IMG/VR virus record: IMGVR_UViG_3300027759_004442
Span: 1 to 50,224 of that record
DNA: 50,224 bases
Strand: one strand, 5' to 3'
Origin: a virus
Positions 32,401 to 39,779 of the stretch are shown piece by piece. The number at the start of each line of letters is the position of its first letter. Position 1 is the first letter of the stretch. Position numbers and translations under genes: made by a program. Below the pieces are notes generated by a model. It saw only the letters and a list, made by a program, of their open reading frames with translations, had not been told where the DNA came from and did no database searches.

Positions 32401-33078
32401 TTATACCGCCAATAGTTCGTTAATGTCCAAAATACGATATGTCATACCTTCTACTTTTCTATGCATGTGACCAGAATATACCATCGGCGTTCCGATTGCA
32501 TGCCAAATGTTTTCAATGATATCTTGGTTATGGTCATGCCAATCCAATCCTACACCGAATTGCAGTTTTGCTCTAGGGTCAAAATGTTCTTCAATAACAC
32601 TGTGCGGAGGACAATGGGTAATAAACAAATCAATCTGTTTGTCCTTTGCGTTATCCATCATGCGTAATACTTCGTAGGGACTAATATTCTCCCTTTCGTC
32701 CCAGTGCCATCCTTCCTGCAATCGGATATTCTTATCAATACTTCCTGCACCGCCCATGAAGGCAACTGTACGATTATCAATTTCCATCACCGTGCCACGG
32801 GGAACATAATATAATGGAAGCTCTGGATATATCTGCGATACTTCCGTGTAGGTTGTCCAGCGTGTGCAATCATCATGATTGCCGTCGATGAAATATACAG
32901 GACACTTTGACGTATGCACTACATTTTTAAACTGCTCTTCACTATTCATACCAAATGAACGGAACAATCCAAAGTCACCAACTTGAATTAATGCCGCAGC
33001 ACCAACCTCGTTGGCCTTATCAATGGCTCGTTGCAATACCCGATAATCGCCATGAATATCACTTAAAATTAAAATCAT
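32401..33078 (-). CDS. Calcineurin-like metallophosphoesterase
   Basis: 225 residues with every metal-binding motif of the family: LSDIHGD (DxH), QVGDFG (GD), DGNHDD (GNHD), ITHCPPH and YSGHMHR (GHxH). It hydrolyses a phosphomonoester or diester; candidates are cyclic nucleotides, ADP-ribose derivatives, nucleotides or RNA ends. It is expressed just ahead of the PurA/PurZ-like gene (one base between them), so a role in nucleotide turnover is possible. It is not an HD-type DatZ, the usual partner of PurZ. Confidence 0.88.
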   Translation of the reverse strand: MILILSDIHGDYRVLQRAIDKANEVGAAALIQVGDFGLFRSFGMNSEEQFKNVVHTSKCPVYFIDGNHDDCTRWTTYTEVSQIYPELPLYYVPRGTVMEIDNRTVAFMGGAGSIDKNIRLQEGWHWDERENISPYEVLRMMDNAKDKQIDLFITHCPPHSVIEEHFDPRAKLQFGVGLDWHDHNQDIIENIWHAIGTPMVYSGHMHRKVEGMTYRILDINELLAV

Positions 33079-33079
33079 A

Positions 33080-33349
33080 CTATCCGCCTAAAAATGTTGA
33101 GGAAATCCAAATGCCTACATAACTACCAACCACACTGCCCAATGCGTAACCAGCCCACTGATGTGCGTGGTCTTGACCGTGCGCAATTTTTCGAATCACA
33201 AAGAAGGTAAGTGACGCAATAAGAAAGTCACTGACTGCGGCAGTATGATAGTGCGCGTTTCCTACTGCGCGATAATTCACGCACAGAATACTATACGACA
33301 ATATCTGAATAAAAAACAGTGTGAAGAATTCTTTTACTTTCGTGTACAT
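33080..33349 (-). CDS. Multi-pass small membrane protein
   Basis: 89 residues from the ATG at 33349, overlapping the previous stop as TAATG. Three hydrophobic segments (about 8-25, 38-55, 66-84) are separated by polar stretches with several His (NAHYHTAAV, GQDHAHQWAG). The size and the membrane pattern allow a holin-like role, but no holin family is recognised. It lies one base before the phosphoesterase gene in the same operon. Confidence 0.55.
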   Translation of the reverse strand: MYTKVKEFFTLFFIQILSYSILCVNYRAVGNAHYHTAAVSDFLIASLTFFVIRKIAHGQDHAHQWAGYALGSVVGSYVGIWISSTFLGG

Positions 33350-33585
33350 TAGGGTATAAATTCCTTGTATCGTGTGTGAACAACATTTAGTGGTCGTAGT
33401 GTATATTGACCACATGTATAGTGTCGGAGATTTTTAGTTTGAAGTGCAAACAATAACATATTATCTCTGGATTCTTTTCCCGTATATTCTACTGATGGGA
33501 ACGCGCTCATAATTGCTTTCACCGCATCAAGTTCAGCCCCTATAATTTTTTGATTCCCATCTTCGACTACCCAAATTTGTGTCAC
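33349..33585 (-). CDS. Hypothetical protein, 78 residues
   Basis: Starts VTQIWVVED-like with a small beta-rich N-terminus (a short strand, then QKIIGAELDAV) resembling compact phage proteins that begin with the same IWVVE/IYVVE pattern and report a short-lived fold. The C-terminus is basic and aromatic. Overlaps the membrane gene on both sides by ATGA or TAATG, so it is surely translated with them. Function unknown. Confidence 0.55.
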   Translation of the reverse strand: MTQIWVVEDGNQKIIGAELDAVKAIMSAFPSVEYTGKESRDNMLLFALQTKNLRHYTCGQYTLRPLNVVHTRYKEFIP

Positions 33586-33833
33586 TTCATATTCCTTACA
33601 TACAGTTTAAGTGCTGCCTTTACTGCAATTGCAAACATCACAATACCACCCGACGCCAATGAAAACCGAATAGCTTGCGTTGGGTTTGAAACGACAGCAT
33701 TATAGATTTCTGGCACCGTTACATATAAACACGCAGTAATCAAGATAAACCAGATTAACGGAAATGTTGAAATTTCTTCCACTGCATCTATCTTTTTAAA
33801 TTCACTAGTCCAGTTATCATCATGAATTGCCAT
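33582..33833 (-). CDS. Membrane protein with two hydrophobic segments
   Basis: 83 residues from the second ATG (33833), which has GGGGA at the right distance; an ATG 12 bases upstream has AAGG immediately next to it and is less likely. Residues about 24-46 (FPLIWFILITACLYVTV) and 62-78 are hydrophobic. The N-terminus is charged. Function unknown; part of the run of tiny overlapping genes from 33080 to 34456. Confidence 0.5.
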   Translation of the reverse strand: MAIHDDNWTSEFKKIDAVEEISTFPLIWFILITACLYVTVPEIYNAVVSNPTQAIRFSLASGGIVMFAIAVKAALKLYVRNMK

Positions 33834-34044
33834 AACGGTCCCCATCCTTGTCTAATCCTTGTTCATAAAAATATTGCGTCACTGCATTGTCAAACGATTG
33901 TTCACTGAATGTCAATCCCACCATCAGTGCTTTAAATGCATCAAATACTTCTGTATTATTACTATCCGAAGGAAGTTCAATACTAAGTTTTCTATTGTAA
34001 CTACTTGCGGTAAGCGTTAGCTTATTATACTCGTATCGTATCAT
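33820..34044 (-). CDS. Hypothetical protein, 74 residues
   Basis: Two beta-like strands near the N-terminus (YEYNKLTLTASSYNRKLSIEL), then an acidic helix and GLTFSEQSFDNAVTQYFYEQG. No family recognised. It shares one base with the upstream gene and overlaps the start of the downstream membrane gene. Confidence 0.5.
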   Translation of the reverse strand: MIRYEYNKLTLTASSYNRKLSIELPSDSNNTEVFDAFKALMVGLTFSEQSFDNAVTQYFYEQGLDKDGDRYGNS

Positions 34045-34286
34045 TATACTTCCTCAGATATAGGCTTTAAACTATTAATGAAATCATCGGCAACAATAAC
34101 TTCTACATTGTTACTACCGACTTCAACTCGGATACCAACGGGCGTTTCACCAGAATCAACAATCGTTTGAAGAAAGTCTCCTAGTCCAACTGCTCGATAG
34201 AAATATCCGCCCCGCCCACCGGCGGCATCGTTTACCCAGAATACAAAATCTTTTCCAGAGGGTTCTTCGGTAGTCATATTTTCCAT
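34044..34286 (-). CDS. Hypothetical protein, 80 residues
   Basis: Acidic, with a Gly-rich centre (NDAAGGRGGYFYRAVGLGDF) and a beta-rich C-terminus (GIRVEVGSNNVEVIVAD). No family recognised. It shares one base with the flanking genes on each side (34286 and 34044), so it is translated as part of the run. Confidence 0.5.
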   Translation of the reverse strand: MENMTTEEPSGKDFVFWVNDAAGGRGGYFYRAVGLGDFLQTIVDSGETPVGIRVEVGSNNVEVIVADDFINSLKPISEEV

Positions 34287-34456
34287 TATCGGTAATCCTC
34301 ATAGTCATACTCCTCGTAGGGAGCAAGTTCGTCGTCAGAAGGAATAATTTCATCAAGTCGATTCTTTGCCGTCTTTCGTGGTTCCTTCACAGGGTCTTCA
34401 TCGCGCTTGGTACGCTTACGATCCCACTTGTTCTGGTCCTTATATGTTCGTCCCAT
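34286..34456 (-). CDS. Small highly charged protein (MGRTYKD type)
   Basis: 56 residues from the ATG at 34456. Begins MGRTYKDQNKWDRKRTKRDE and ends with an acidic Tyr-rich tail (EEYDYEDYR), so it is basic at one end and acidic at the other and probably disordered. The same N-terminus is common in small phage proteins of unknown function. The last 17 bases of the GIY-YIG gene upstream overlap its start codon and first codons, so its ribosome binding site now lies inside the homing endonuclease gene. Confidence 0.6.
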   Translation of the reverse strand: MGRTYKDQNKWDRKRTKRDEDPVKEPRKTAKNRLDEIIPSDDELAPYEEYDYEDYR

Positions 34457-34934
34457 TTGTTTCTTGTTCCTCTTGAGTTTGTTGTTTTCTAGTTTGCCAC
34501 CCACGTAGGGCGGCTTGTTTACATTTTTCTCTAAATTCTGGACTACTTGCCGTTTTCTTCCTCAACTCCGAAACCTTTTTTCTATTCTCGTCGCTTTCGT
34601 AATACCGTTTTAATCCTTTACTAAGTTTCTGTCGGTATTCTTTAGTAAACAATTGGCCACCGGTCCCATCTCCTCCCTCAGTGAGATTCACTAAACACCC
34701 GGTTCCAATATCTCTTCTACCGTACTGTTTAATTAATTCCTTTTCTTTTTCACATGCGAGTTCAGGAGACATACTTTCATACAGATATTTGATTTCATAT
34801 CCATGTTTTTTCTTTATGTTGTGCCACCATTTATTTCTGTTTGAAATATCTCTAGCTCGTTTACCTCTACCTTTACCGATGTAGAAGGGAACTTCAGAGC
34901 CGGGGATGTAGTGTCCATATACATAATAATCCAT
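34440..34934 (-). CDS. GIY-YIG homing endonuclease (second)
   Basis: 164 residues from the ATG at 34934, where homology begins (MDYYVYGHYIPGSEVPFYIG); the in-frame upstream ATG at 34997 would run through a structured RNA element. The nuclease domain carries the YVYG...FYIGKGRGKRARD version of GIY-YIG, then the Glu of KEKELIKQYGRRD and NLTEGGDGT. The C-terminal part is a Lys/Arg-rich helical DNA-binding tail without NUMOD repeats. It is clearly related to the third GIY-YIG gene (45358-46011). The 3' end overlaps the next gene by 17 bases. An RNA element and an ATATTTATA motif lie upstream. Confidence 0.88.
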   Translation of the reverse strand: MDYYVYGHYIPGSEVPFYIGKGRGKRARDISNRNKWWHNIKKKHGYEIKYLYESMSPELACEKEKELIKQYGRRDIGTGCLVNLTEGGDGTGGQLFTKEYRQKLSKGLKRYYESDENRKKVSELRKKTASSPEFREKCKQAALRGWQTRKQQTQEEQETNGTNI

Positions 34935-34946
34935 TACATTTCTCAA

Positions 34947-35044
34947 ATCCCCCACTTTCCAAACCCAGGCCTGGAAAGCATGTGGGTCTGTACTCATGGG
35001 GGATTATAAGTGATATTGCTTTCCAGGCATATATAAATATCACC
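34947..35044 (-). ncRNA. Structured kissing-loop RNA upstream of a GIY-YIG gene
   Basis: In transcript order on the minus strand: hairpin 1, an 8-bp stem (35036-35043 with 35010-35017), whose loop carries GCCTGGAAAGC (35028-35018). Then a perfect 8-bp outer stem, ATCCCCCA (35004-34997) with TGGGGGAT (34954-34947). Inside that stem is hairpin 2, a 5-bp stem (34987-34983 with 34967-34963), whose loop carries GCTTTCCAGGC (34979-34969), an 11-base perfect complement of loop 1. The first gene codon follows 12 bases later. The same topology with different bases precedes the GIY-YIG gene at 45358, so it is selected structure. Whether it is a riboregulator, a ribozyme or a DNA hairpin cannot be told. 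Confidence 0.6.
35032..35040 (-). promoter_or_regulatory. Late-promoter-like motif ATATTTATA in the loop of hairpin 1
   Basis: ATATTTATA on the minus strand overlaps the 5' side of hairpin 1. If used as a promoter, the transcript would start inside the element and lack the 5' stem, which could change folding between read-through and late transcripts. Confidence 0.4.
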
Positions 35045-35116
35045 ATTTTTCTGATTTCAATCAATTCAACATTTCTTTATCTACTATAGTGTTGATGAGA
35101 ATTTATGAACTATCTA

Positions 35117-36298
35117 TTAAGACACACCCACCGTCGAACTGTGAAGGTTGTCCCACACATTACCAGTGTTCAGAATACTTGGGATGTACTTCTGAACCAA
35201 CTGCTTCATGTAGGTGCGTTCCGAATCTGCACCACCTGCATCCGAGAAGAACGGATAGATACATACCTCTGCTGCTTCTGCCAAACTAAATCCATCATAA
35301 ATCAATCCTGCCATTTCTACCGTGAGACGACTAGAGATTGAAGTGGTAACCTTCGGATCATCAGAACGAACCTGCGTGCGGGTATTTCCAGCAATTTCAG
35401 CAATTGCCCGAGCCGAATCTCCCAGAAGATTCGGGTAAGTCATGTTAATCAGCTTCAGTTCATTCTCAACCGACAGTGGTTCCATTTCAACGATTGCCGT
35501 AAAACGATCCATCATCGCTCGGTCAAGTACGCGGGTGGCGGTATACTCACTACCGATATTTGCCGTGGCGATAAATGTCACGCCCTTCGCAACCTTGATA
35601 GTCGGCGTATCAGGCTTCTCGTCAATTCGGAGATATCGCTGGTTTTCGTCAAGTACCGTAATGAGAATGTTCCATGCGTCAGAGGTTCCACGCGTCAACT
35701 CGTCAATCATGATGATAGCATTTTCTTTCTGAATGGCCTGACAGAACCATGCCTCTGCTACGAAGGTTCCCTTTTCCTTACTATAATGGGTATTACCAAT
35801 CAGAGACGAACGAGGATCGGTGGTGGCGCCAAGGTTGAAGTAAAAGAATGGACGACCATTTAATGCCTTTGCAACACTCTGGACTGCAAGAGTCTTACCA
35901 CATCCCGAAGGGCCCGTCATCATAATGTTCTTGCCACGAACCACTGAGCGCATCAGATACTTCCACTTCAAATCGGAAAGAATAAGATTGGACGGACGAA
36001 GGTCAATGCTGTCCGCCAGATATTTTTCAATATCTTCCTGCACTTCATCCGAACGATTGTCGGTAGTATCCAACGGAACTGCGTTCTTCACCAGTGCATC
36101 AAACACACTGATATCTGCGTGACGCATCTGCGTCGAGCCAGTCTTTGTGGTAATCATACGATAACACCCTCCATTCTTACGCAGGTGACGACTCTTGTGT
36201 GCTGCCAAATCAACCGTGTCACCAAACTGGTTAACTGGGGTATTTGCATCATTCAATGCCACCACGATTTCTACCTGCGTATTCTTGACCTTAGTCAC
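35117..36298 (-). CDS. MoxR/CobS-like AAA+ ATPase
   Basis: 393 residues from the GTG at 36298, chosen because the promoter -10 box ends at 36341 and CGGAGAG lies at the right distance; an upstream ATG at 36358 would precede the transcript start. Walker A is MTGPSGCGKT near residues 128-136, Walker B IIMIDEL, followed by TRGTSDAWN, sensor-1-like TFIATAN and the arginine-finger region VLDRAMMDRF. CobS/MoxR ATPases work with vWA-domain partners to remodel or insert cofactors into proteins; the vWA partner here is the adjacent gene at 36366. Cyanophages and other marine T4-like phages also carry CobS-like genes. Confidence 0.88.
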   Translation of the reverse strand: MTKVKNTQVEIVVALNDANTPVNQFGDTVDLAAHKSRHLRKNGGCYRMITTKTGSTQMRHADISVFDALVKNAVPLDTTDNRSDEVQEDIEKYLADSIDLRPSNLILSDLKWKYLMRSVVRGKNIMMTGPSGCGKTLAVQSVAKALNGRPFFYFNLGATTDPRSSLIGNTHYSKEKGTFVAEAWFCQAIQKENAIIMIDELTRGTSDAWNILITVLDENQRYLRIDEKPDTPTIKVAKGVTFIATANIGSEYTATRVLDRAMMDRFTAIVEMEPLSVENELKLINMTYPNLLGDSARAIAEIAGNTRTQVRSDDPKVTTSISSRLTVEMAGLIYDGFSLAEAAEVCIYPFFSDAGGADSERTYMKQLVQKYIPSILNTGNVWDNLHSSTVGVS

Positions 36299-36340
36299 TG
36301 TTTTACTCTCCGAAAAATGATTGATTATTGAACCTTCTGT

Positions 36341-36369
36341 AATATAACACATTCCCACCTATTTGTCAA
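36341..36369 (-). promoter_or_regulatory. sigma70-type promoter for the AAA+ gene
   Basis: TTGACA (36369-36364), 17 bases, TATATT (36346-36341), ACAGAA on the minus strand. The -35 box overlaps the last codons of the vWA gene. It places the transcript start near 36334 and so decides the GTG start of the AAA+ gene. Confidence 0.85.
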
Positions 36370-38624
36370 CCCCTAACCAGCAATCTAGAATTAAGGGTTC
36401 GTAATACTTCGGTAGCATTTTGAACATTAACTGATACCGAATCCTCCCCATACATACTCTTAAATGCTGGATATGCCGGAGTATATGTTCCTTCACTAAT
36501 AAAATAACTTAATACCTTAATTCCAGAATCACGCAACTGCTGGACCATCATTTTCGTATGTTTGGTGGCAGTTTCTCCAGCATAACTGAAGTATGCTCCG
36601 CCATACGAATTTCTCCGGCTATTCTTTTTACCCATCGCACTTTTTTCAGAATATCCAAATGAGGGTTCACCGTCACTGAAATTAATGAAGTATACATCAT
36701 GCGTATCCTTACATTCCATAATAAGGTCCATCGTTGCCTTAAAACACAATCCTTCTGGCGTTGCTCCAGCAGGTTGCAGCACTCGCATATACCTAAGAAA
36801 CCGTGACAGTTGATCACGCCGAGAATCATATACGACCGATACAATTGGCATATCGTTGCCACCGCGAATAGATACCACGGTATCCACATTACGGAGTTTC
36901 GAACCAACATAGGCCAGTGCAACTGCCACCGACCGAACCTTGTCCCACTTTCTTCCACTCATAGAACCCGACGCATCCAATGTAAGATGCAACATGGCGG
37001 GTTTATGAATATCGGTGCGAGACTTCTGAAACACTGAAGTAATATCCATACCCAACTGTGCCAGCAACCGTCGATCCAATCCACCCTGCGGCAATCTCGT
37101 CTGCTTAGTAATCATTGGATCGTTGCGAACCTGCAACCGATGAACTAGAATTTGTCCCATACGCTTTCCTGCCGCAATGGATGCGTCAGATCGGTCATCA
37201 TTAAGGTCGCGTTCCCATCCATACCGTTTGAAAATAAACCAATCTTGGTTCATAAGTTCGTCTGTGATTTTCCTAGTAACCATGCACTTACCGAACGGAA
37301 CACCTTCACCGGCAATATCGACCATCATGGCATCTGCTTCTTCCAAGGCAGTTACTGCGTCCGCATCATTCTTGGACAATTTCTTTTTCTTGATATCGCC
37401 CTCCAACACTTTCTTAGCAGTTTCCAATTCCTTCCGTGCCGCCTTTTCGTTAAACTTACCGTCCACTTCAACCTGCTTACTACCCTTGCCCTTTGTATCC
37501 TTCTCAACAGGAACGGGCTCCATATCATCCGTGCCAGGCGCACCATCAAGGTCTGGCAGTCCATCAAGTGCCGACGACTTTTGCTGGATAATATCATTCA
37601 TAGGATTCTGCGAAGGTTCCTTATTGGGTTCATAAGTAACCATACCCACATACTTTAGAATATGTGCATACAATACATTTGCTTCCTTCCACAACATTGG
37701 CATAGACTCATACGTAGGTTCTGTCAGCCATGCCGGACGAGGAGTAGTCTGGTTCTTCAGGCCGGAGTCGCCGAACACATCGTACATAATCTGCTTATCG
37801 TATTTCGGACTGACACGATCAATCGTATTTAAATCCATACGATTAATCAATGCTCGGAGACCAGGCATTGCGTCGAAGTCTGCGGCAGGATGAATACAAT
37901 ACAACAAACGAATGATATAATTTTCTACCGTCAGTTCACGAAACTTGGGATTGAACCGAAGATTCTTTCCCATTTCTTTTGTATAAAAATACTTGTTATA
38001 CAATGCCTGATAATAAGGGCGGTATCCCATTGCATTCTTATACACATAGTTATCAATGCGCCGATCTTCCAAAATATTCATCAAGAATCGAAGATCGTCC
38101 AATACCTGCAATGATGCCTTCCAATACGGAGACTCTTCATCAAGATACATGCCAATCTTTGCCGGATAATCGGGCAGCAACTTTACAATATCGGGATGGA
38201 GAATATCGGTAAAAACATTTCCAGACTTTGCTTCAATTGCCTGTGTGCCCGTATTCCAATATGTATGTAGATTCTTAAACCGCATCGGATCTTCCACCGA
38301 ACGCTTTAGAGTCTGCAACAGTGAGAAATCAGACAATAGGATATGACTACCCTCATGTAATGCCAATCCAACCATTACATCGAACTTATCAATATCTTCG
38401 TCGGCGGAAATAATGACCTGTGTACCATCCGTATACGATTCCTTTCCACTGGAAAAATGTACGGGCACATTCTTCCCGCTCAGAATTGATACGAAATTGG
38501 CAATACCACGGCGTACGGCACTGAGTCTGGTGATACGCTGGAGATCGGTTTTCGGCTCATCTGGAGCGTTATCAAACAGGTCGTCATCAAGCCAGTAACT
38601 AGAGTGTTGGGTAGTCTTAATCAT
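36366..38624 (-). CDS. vWA-domain protein with metallopeptidase-like N-terminus (CobT/DUF2201-like)
   Basis: 752 residues. Residues 85-100 have LALHEGSHILLSDF, where His90-Glu91-x-x-His94 is a zinc-peptidase-type motif as in DUF2201-like proteins. Residues about 360-430 are low complexity and charged (KKKKLSKNDADAV). The vWA domain begins near residue 545, with the MIDAS motif DASGSMSG at 550-557 and NFSDGEPSFG further on; a QPAGATPEG threonine supplies the third MIDAS element. With the AAA+ gene downstream it forms a CobS/CobT- or MoxR/CoxE-type pair. Substrate unknown: possibly a host or phage protein complex, or an anti-defence role. Each gene of the pair has its own promoter. Confidence 0.82.
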   Translation of the reverse strand: MIKTTQHSSYWLDDDLFDNAPDEPKTDLQRITRLSAVRRGIANFVSILSGKNVPVHFSSGKESYTDGTQVIISADEDIDKFDVMVGLALHEGSHILLSDFSLLQTLKRSVEDPMRFKNLHTYWNTGTQAIEAKSGNVFTDILHPDIVKLLPDYPAKIGMYLDEESPYWKASLQVLDDLRFLMNILEDRRIDNYVYKNAMGYRPYYQALYNKYFYTKEMGKNLRFNPKFRELTVENYIIRLLYCIHPAADFDAMPGLRALINRMDLNTIDRVSPKYDKQIMYDVFGDSGLKNQTTPRPAWLTEPTYESMPMLWKEANVLYAHILKYVGMVTYEPNKEPSQNPMNDIIQQKSSALDGLPDLDGAPGTDDMEPVPVEKDTKGKGSKQVEVDGKFNEKAARKELETAKKVLEGDIKKKKLSKNDADAVTALEEADAMMVDIAGEGVPFGKCMVTRKITDELMNQDWFIFKRYGWERDLNDDRSDASIAAGKRMGQILVHRLQVRNDPMITKQTRLPQGGLDRRLLAQLGMDITSVFQKSRTDIHKPAMLHLTLDASGSMSGRKWDKVRSVAVALAYVGSKLRNVDTVVSIRGGNDMPIVSVVYDSRRDQLSRFLRYMRVLQPAGATPEGLCFKATMDLIMECKDTHDVYFINFSDGEPSFGYSEKSAMGKKNSRRNSYGGAYFSYAGETATKHTKMMVQQLRDSGIKVLSYFISEGTYTPAYPAFKSMYGEDSVSVNVQNATEVLRTLNSRLLVRG

Positions 38625-38660
38625 TGTCCGAGTTAAAGAGGTTATTTTTCATCATACTTA

Positions 38661-38689
38661 AATATAACACAATACCCCACCTTTGTCAA
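38661..38689 (-). promoter_or_regulatory. sigma70-type promoter for the vWA gene
   Basis: TTGACA (38689-38684), 17 bases, TATATT (38666-38661), then TAAGTATG on the minus strand, 37 bases before the ATG. The spacer GGTGGGGTATTGTGT is shared with the promoter at 39732, so the two are recent copies. Confidence 0.85.
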
Positions 38690-38720
38690 GGGGGGTATTT
38701 TAAATACTATATAATAGGTA

Positions 38721-38948
38721 TTATTTGTATTTCCTAATAATTTCAAAGATTTTCTTTGTATCGGTTAATTTAATCTCGCCACCAATTGATACGGTAGCAA
38801 TCGTAAATCCGTGTTTTGCCATATACTTTTCCTTGACACGCTTTCCATTTACCTTATCCAAGTATATCCACGGATAATTTCCAATGTAAGTAGTGTCTAT
38901 GTCAATTGCCAGTAGACGACGATAGAGTTTGTATAATGGGTCTATCAT
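38721..38948 (-). CDS. Small conserved phage protein, 75 residues
   Basis: PWIYLDKVNGKRVKEKY, then HGFTIATVSIG and KKIFEIIRKYK match a small protein widespread in myoviruses and other phages, with no known function. It looks like an alpha/beta fold. It ends the transcript driven by the promoter at 39732 and lies upstream of the vWA promoter. Start: ATG at 38948 after a 9-base gap. Confidence 0.65.
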   Translation of the reverse strand: MIDPLYKLYRRLLAIDIDTTYIGNYPWIYLDKVNGKRVKEKYMAKHGFTIATVSIGGEIKLTDTKKIFEIIRKYK

Positions 38949-38957
38949 TTGTATTTC

Positions 38958-39182
38958 CTAAGATTGTAAGAGGTAAGCGTTCCATTCGTCTTCTACATAT
39001 TCTTCAACATATGGGCGTATGAACTCATGCTTACCGTAATACCATTCTTTATTTACATTAAGCATAATGTTTGCTTTTTCTAACGAGGCAGGAAAATCAC
39101 ATCCTCCTTCGTACCCATTAATCACAATCATTTTATCTTGGTCTAACTCTCGGAGTTTGGTAATCAGTTCACTAACTTTCAT
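38958..39182 (-). CDS. Small conserved phage protein (VNGYEGG type), 74 residues
   Basis: Start at the ATG at 39182, which overlaps the upstream stop as ATGA. MKVSELITKLRELDQDKMIVINGYEGGCDFPAS is typical of a short phage and prophage protein (an N-terminal helix, then a I-x-x-NGYEGG strand-turn) of unknown function. The C-terminus is acidic. Co-transcribed with the coiled-coil gene. Confidence 0.62.
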   Translation of the reverse strand: MKVSELITKLRELDQDKMIVINGYEGGCDFPASLEKANIMLNVNKEWYYGKHEFIRPYVEEYVEDEWNAYLLQS

Positions 39183-39703
39183 GAACACCTCGCTCTGGTA
39201 TCTTCCCATGTTTCTCTAATATTCTTACTGGCTTGCCGCACCTTATTTACCACATAGATATCATGATAACTGTTTTCTAGTTCCTGTGCCGCTTCAATCA
39301 ATGGAACCAATGATTCGTTGTATGCACGTAATCGACTGGCGTGCACGGCTGCCGCTTCGTATTTCATCTTCCATTCATCTCGTTCGGCACGAAGGTCGGC
39401 CACGCTGACATGTGTATCATCATCTTCAAAATAGTTGTTTGTCTCATCCATATTGTTTTCTATTGCATGATTAATCAGTTCCCTATCTTCTTCTGTCATA
39501 CCTTGCTCCAATACATCTCTATTAATACTATAACACACCTCATCCAAGACTGTTCCGACTTCTGTTATATATTTGTTGACGTAAAAGTCATAGCAACCAA
39601 ATGACTTCATATGTTCCATTTCATCGGGCGTCATATGTGTGCCTTGCTTAAGCACATGTCTATATTCAAATCTATTTGTATCTTTAAAATAATATATCGT
39701 CAT
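39179..39703 (-). CDS. Coiled-coil protein with a shared DDTHVSVADLRAERDEW block
   Basis: 174 residues. The N-terminus (TIYYFKDTNRFEYRHVLKQG) is compact; the C-terminal 90 residues are a coiled coil. The block FEDDDTHVSVADLRAERD, identical in the gene at 39780, is encoded by a 51-base direct repeat. RAYNESLVPLIEAAQELENS is a common phage coiled-coil tail. Function unknown; these look like modules swapped by recombination. Confidence 0.6.
   Translation of the reverse strand: MTIYYFKDTNRFEYRHVLKQGTHMTPDEMEHMKSFGCYDFYVNKYITEVGTVLDEVCYSINRDVLEQGMTEEDRELINHAIENNMDETNNYFEDDDTHVSVADLRAERDEWKMKYEAAAVHASRLRAYNESLVPLIEAAQELENSYHDIYVVNKVRQASKNIRETWEDTRARCS
39384..39434. repeat. 51-bp direct repeat, copy 1
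   Basis: Identical over 51 bases to 39928-39978. It encodes the YFEDDDTHVSVADLRAER block in two neighbouring genes and shows recent duplication or recombination. Confidence 0.85.
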
Positions 39704-39731
39704 AAAAGTTTCTCCTTAAGAGTATATCTTA

Positions 39732-39760
39732 AATATAACACAATACCCCACCGTTGTCAA
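39732..39760 (-). promoter_or_regulatory. sigma70-type promoter for the small genes 38721-39703
   Basis: TTGACA (39760-39755), 17 bases, TATATT (39737-39732), then TAAGATATACTC on the minus strand, 29 bases before the ATG at 39703. Spacer nearly identical to the promoter at 38661. Confidence 0.85.
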
Positions 39761-39779
39761 GTAGGGTATGTATTATACA

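Noticed and set aside
38690-38720. Terminator hairpins before the promoters near 38700, 39775 and 42800
   Set aside because: Short AT-rich palindromes are present (for instance TGTATTATACA), but stems of five or six A-T pairs without a clear GC core are not convincing terminators.
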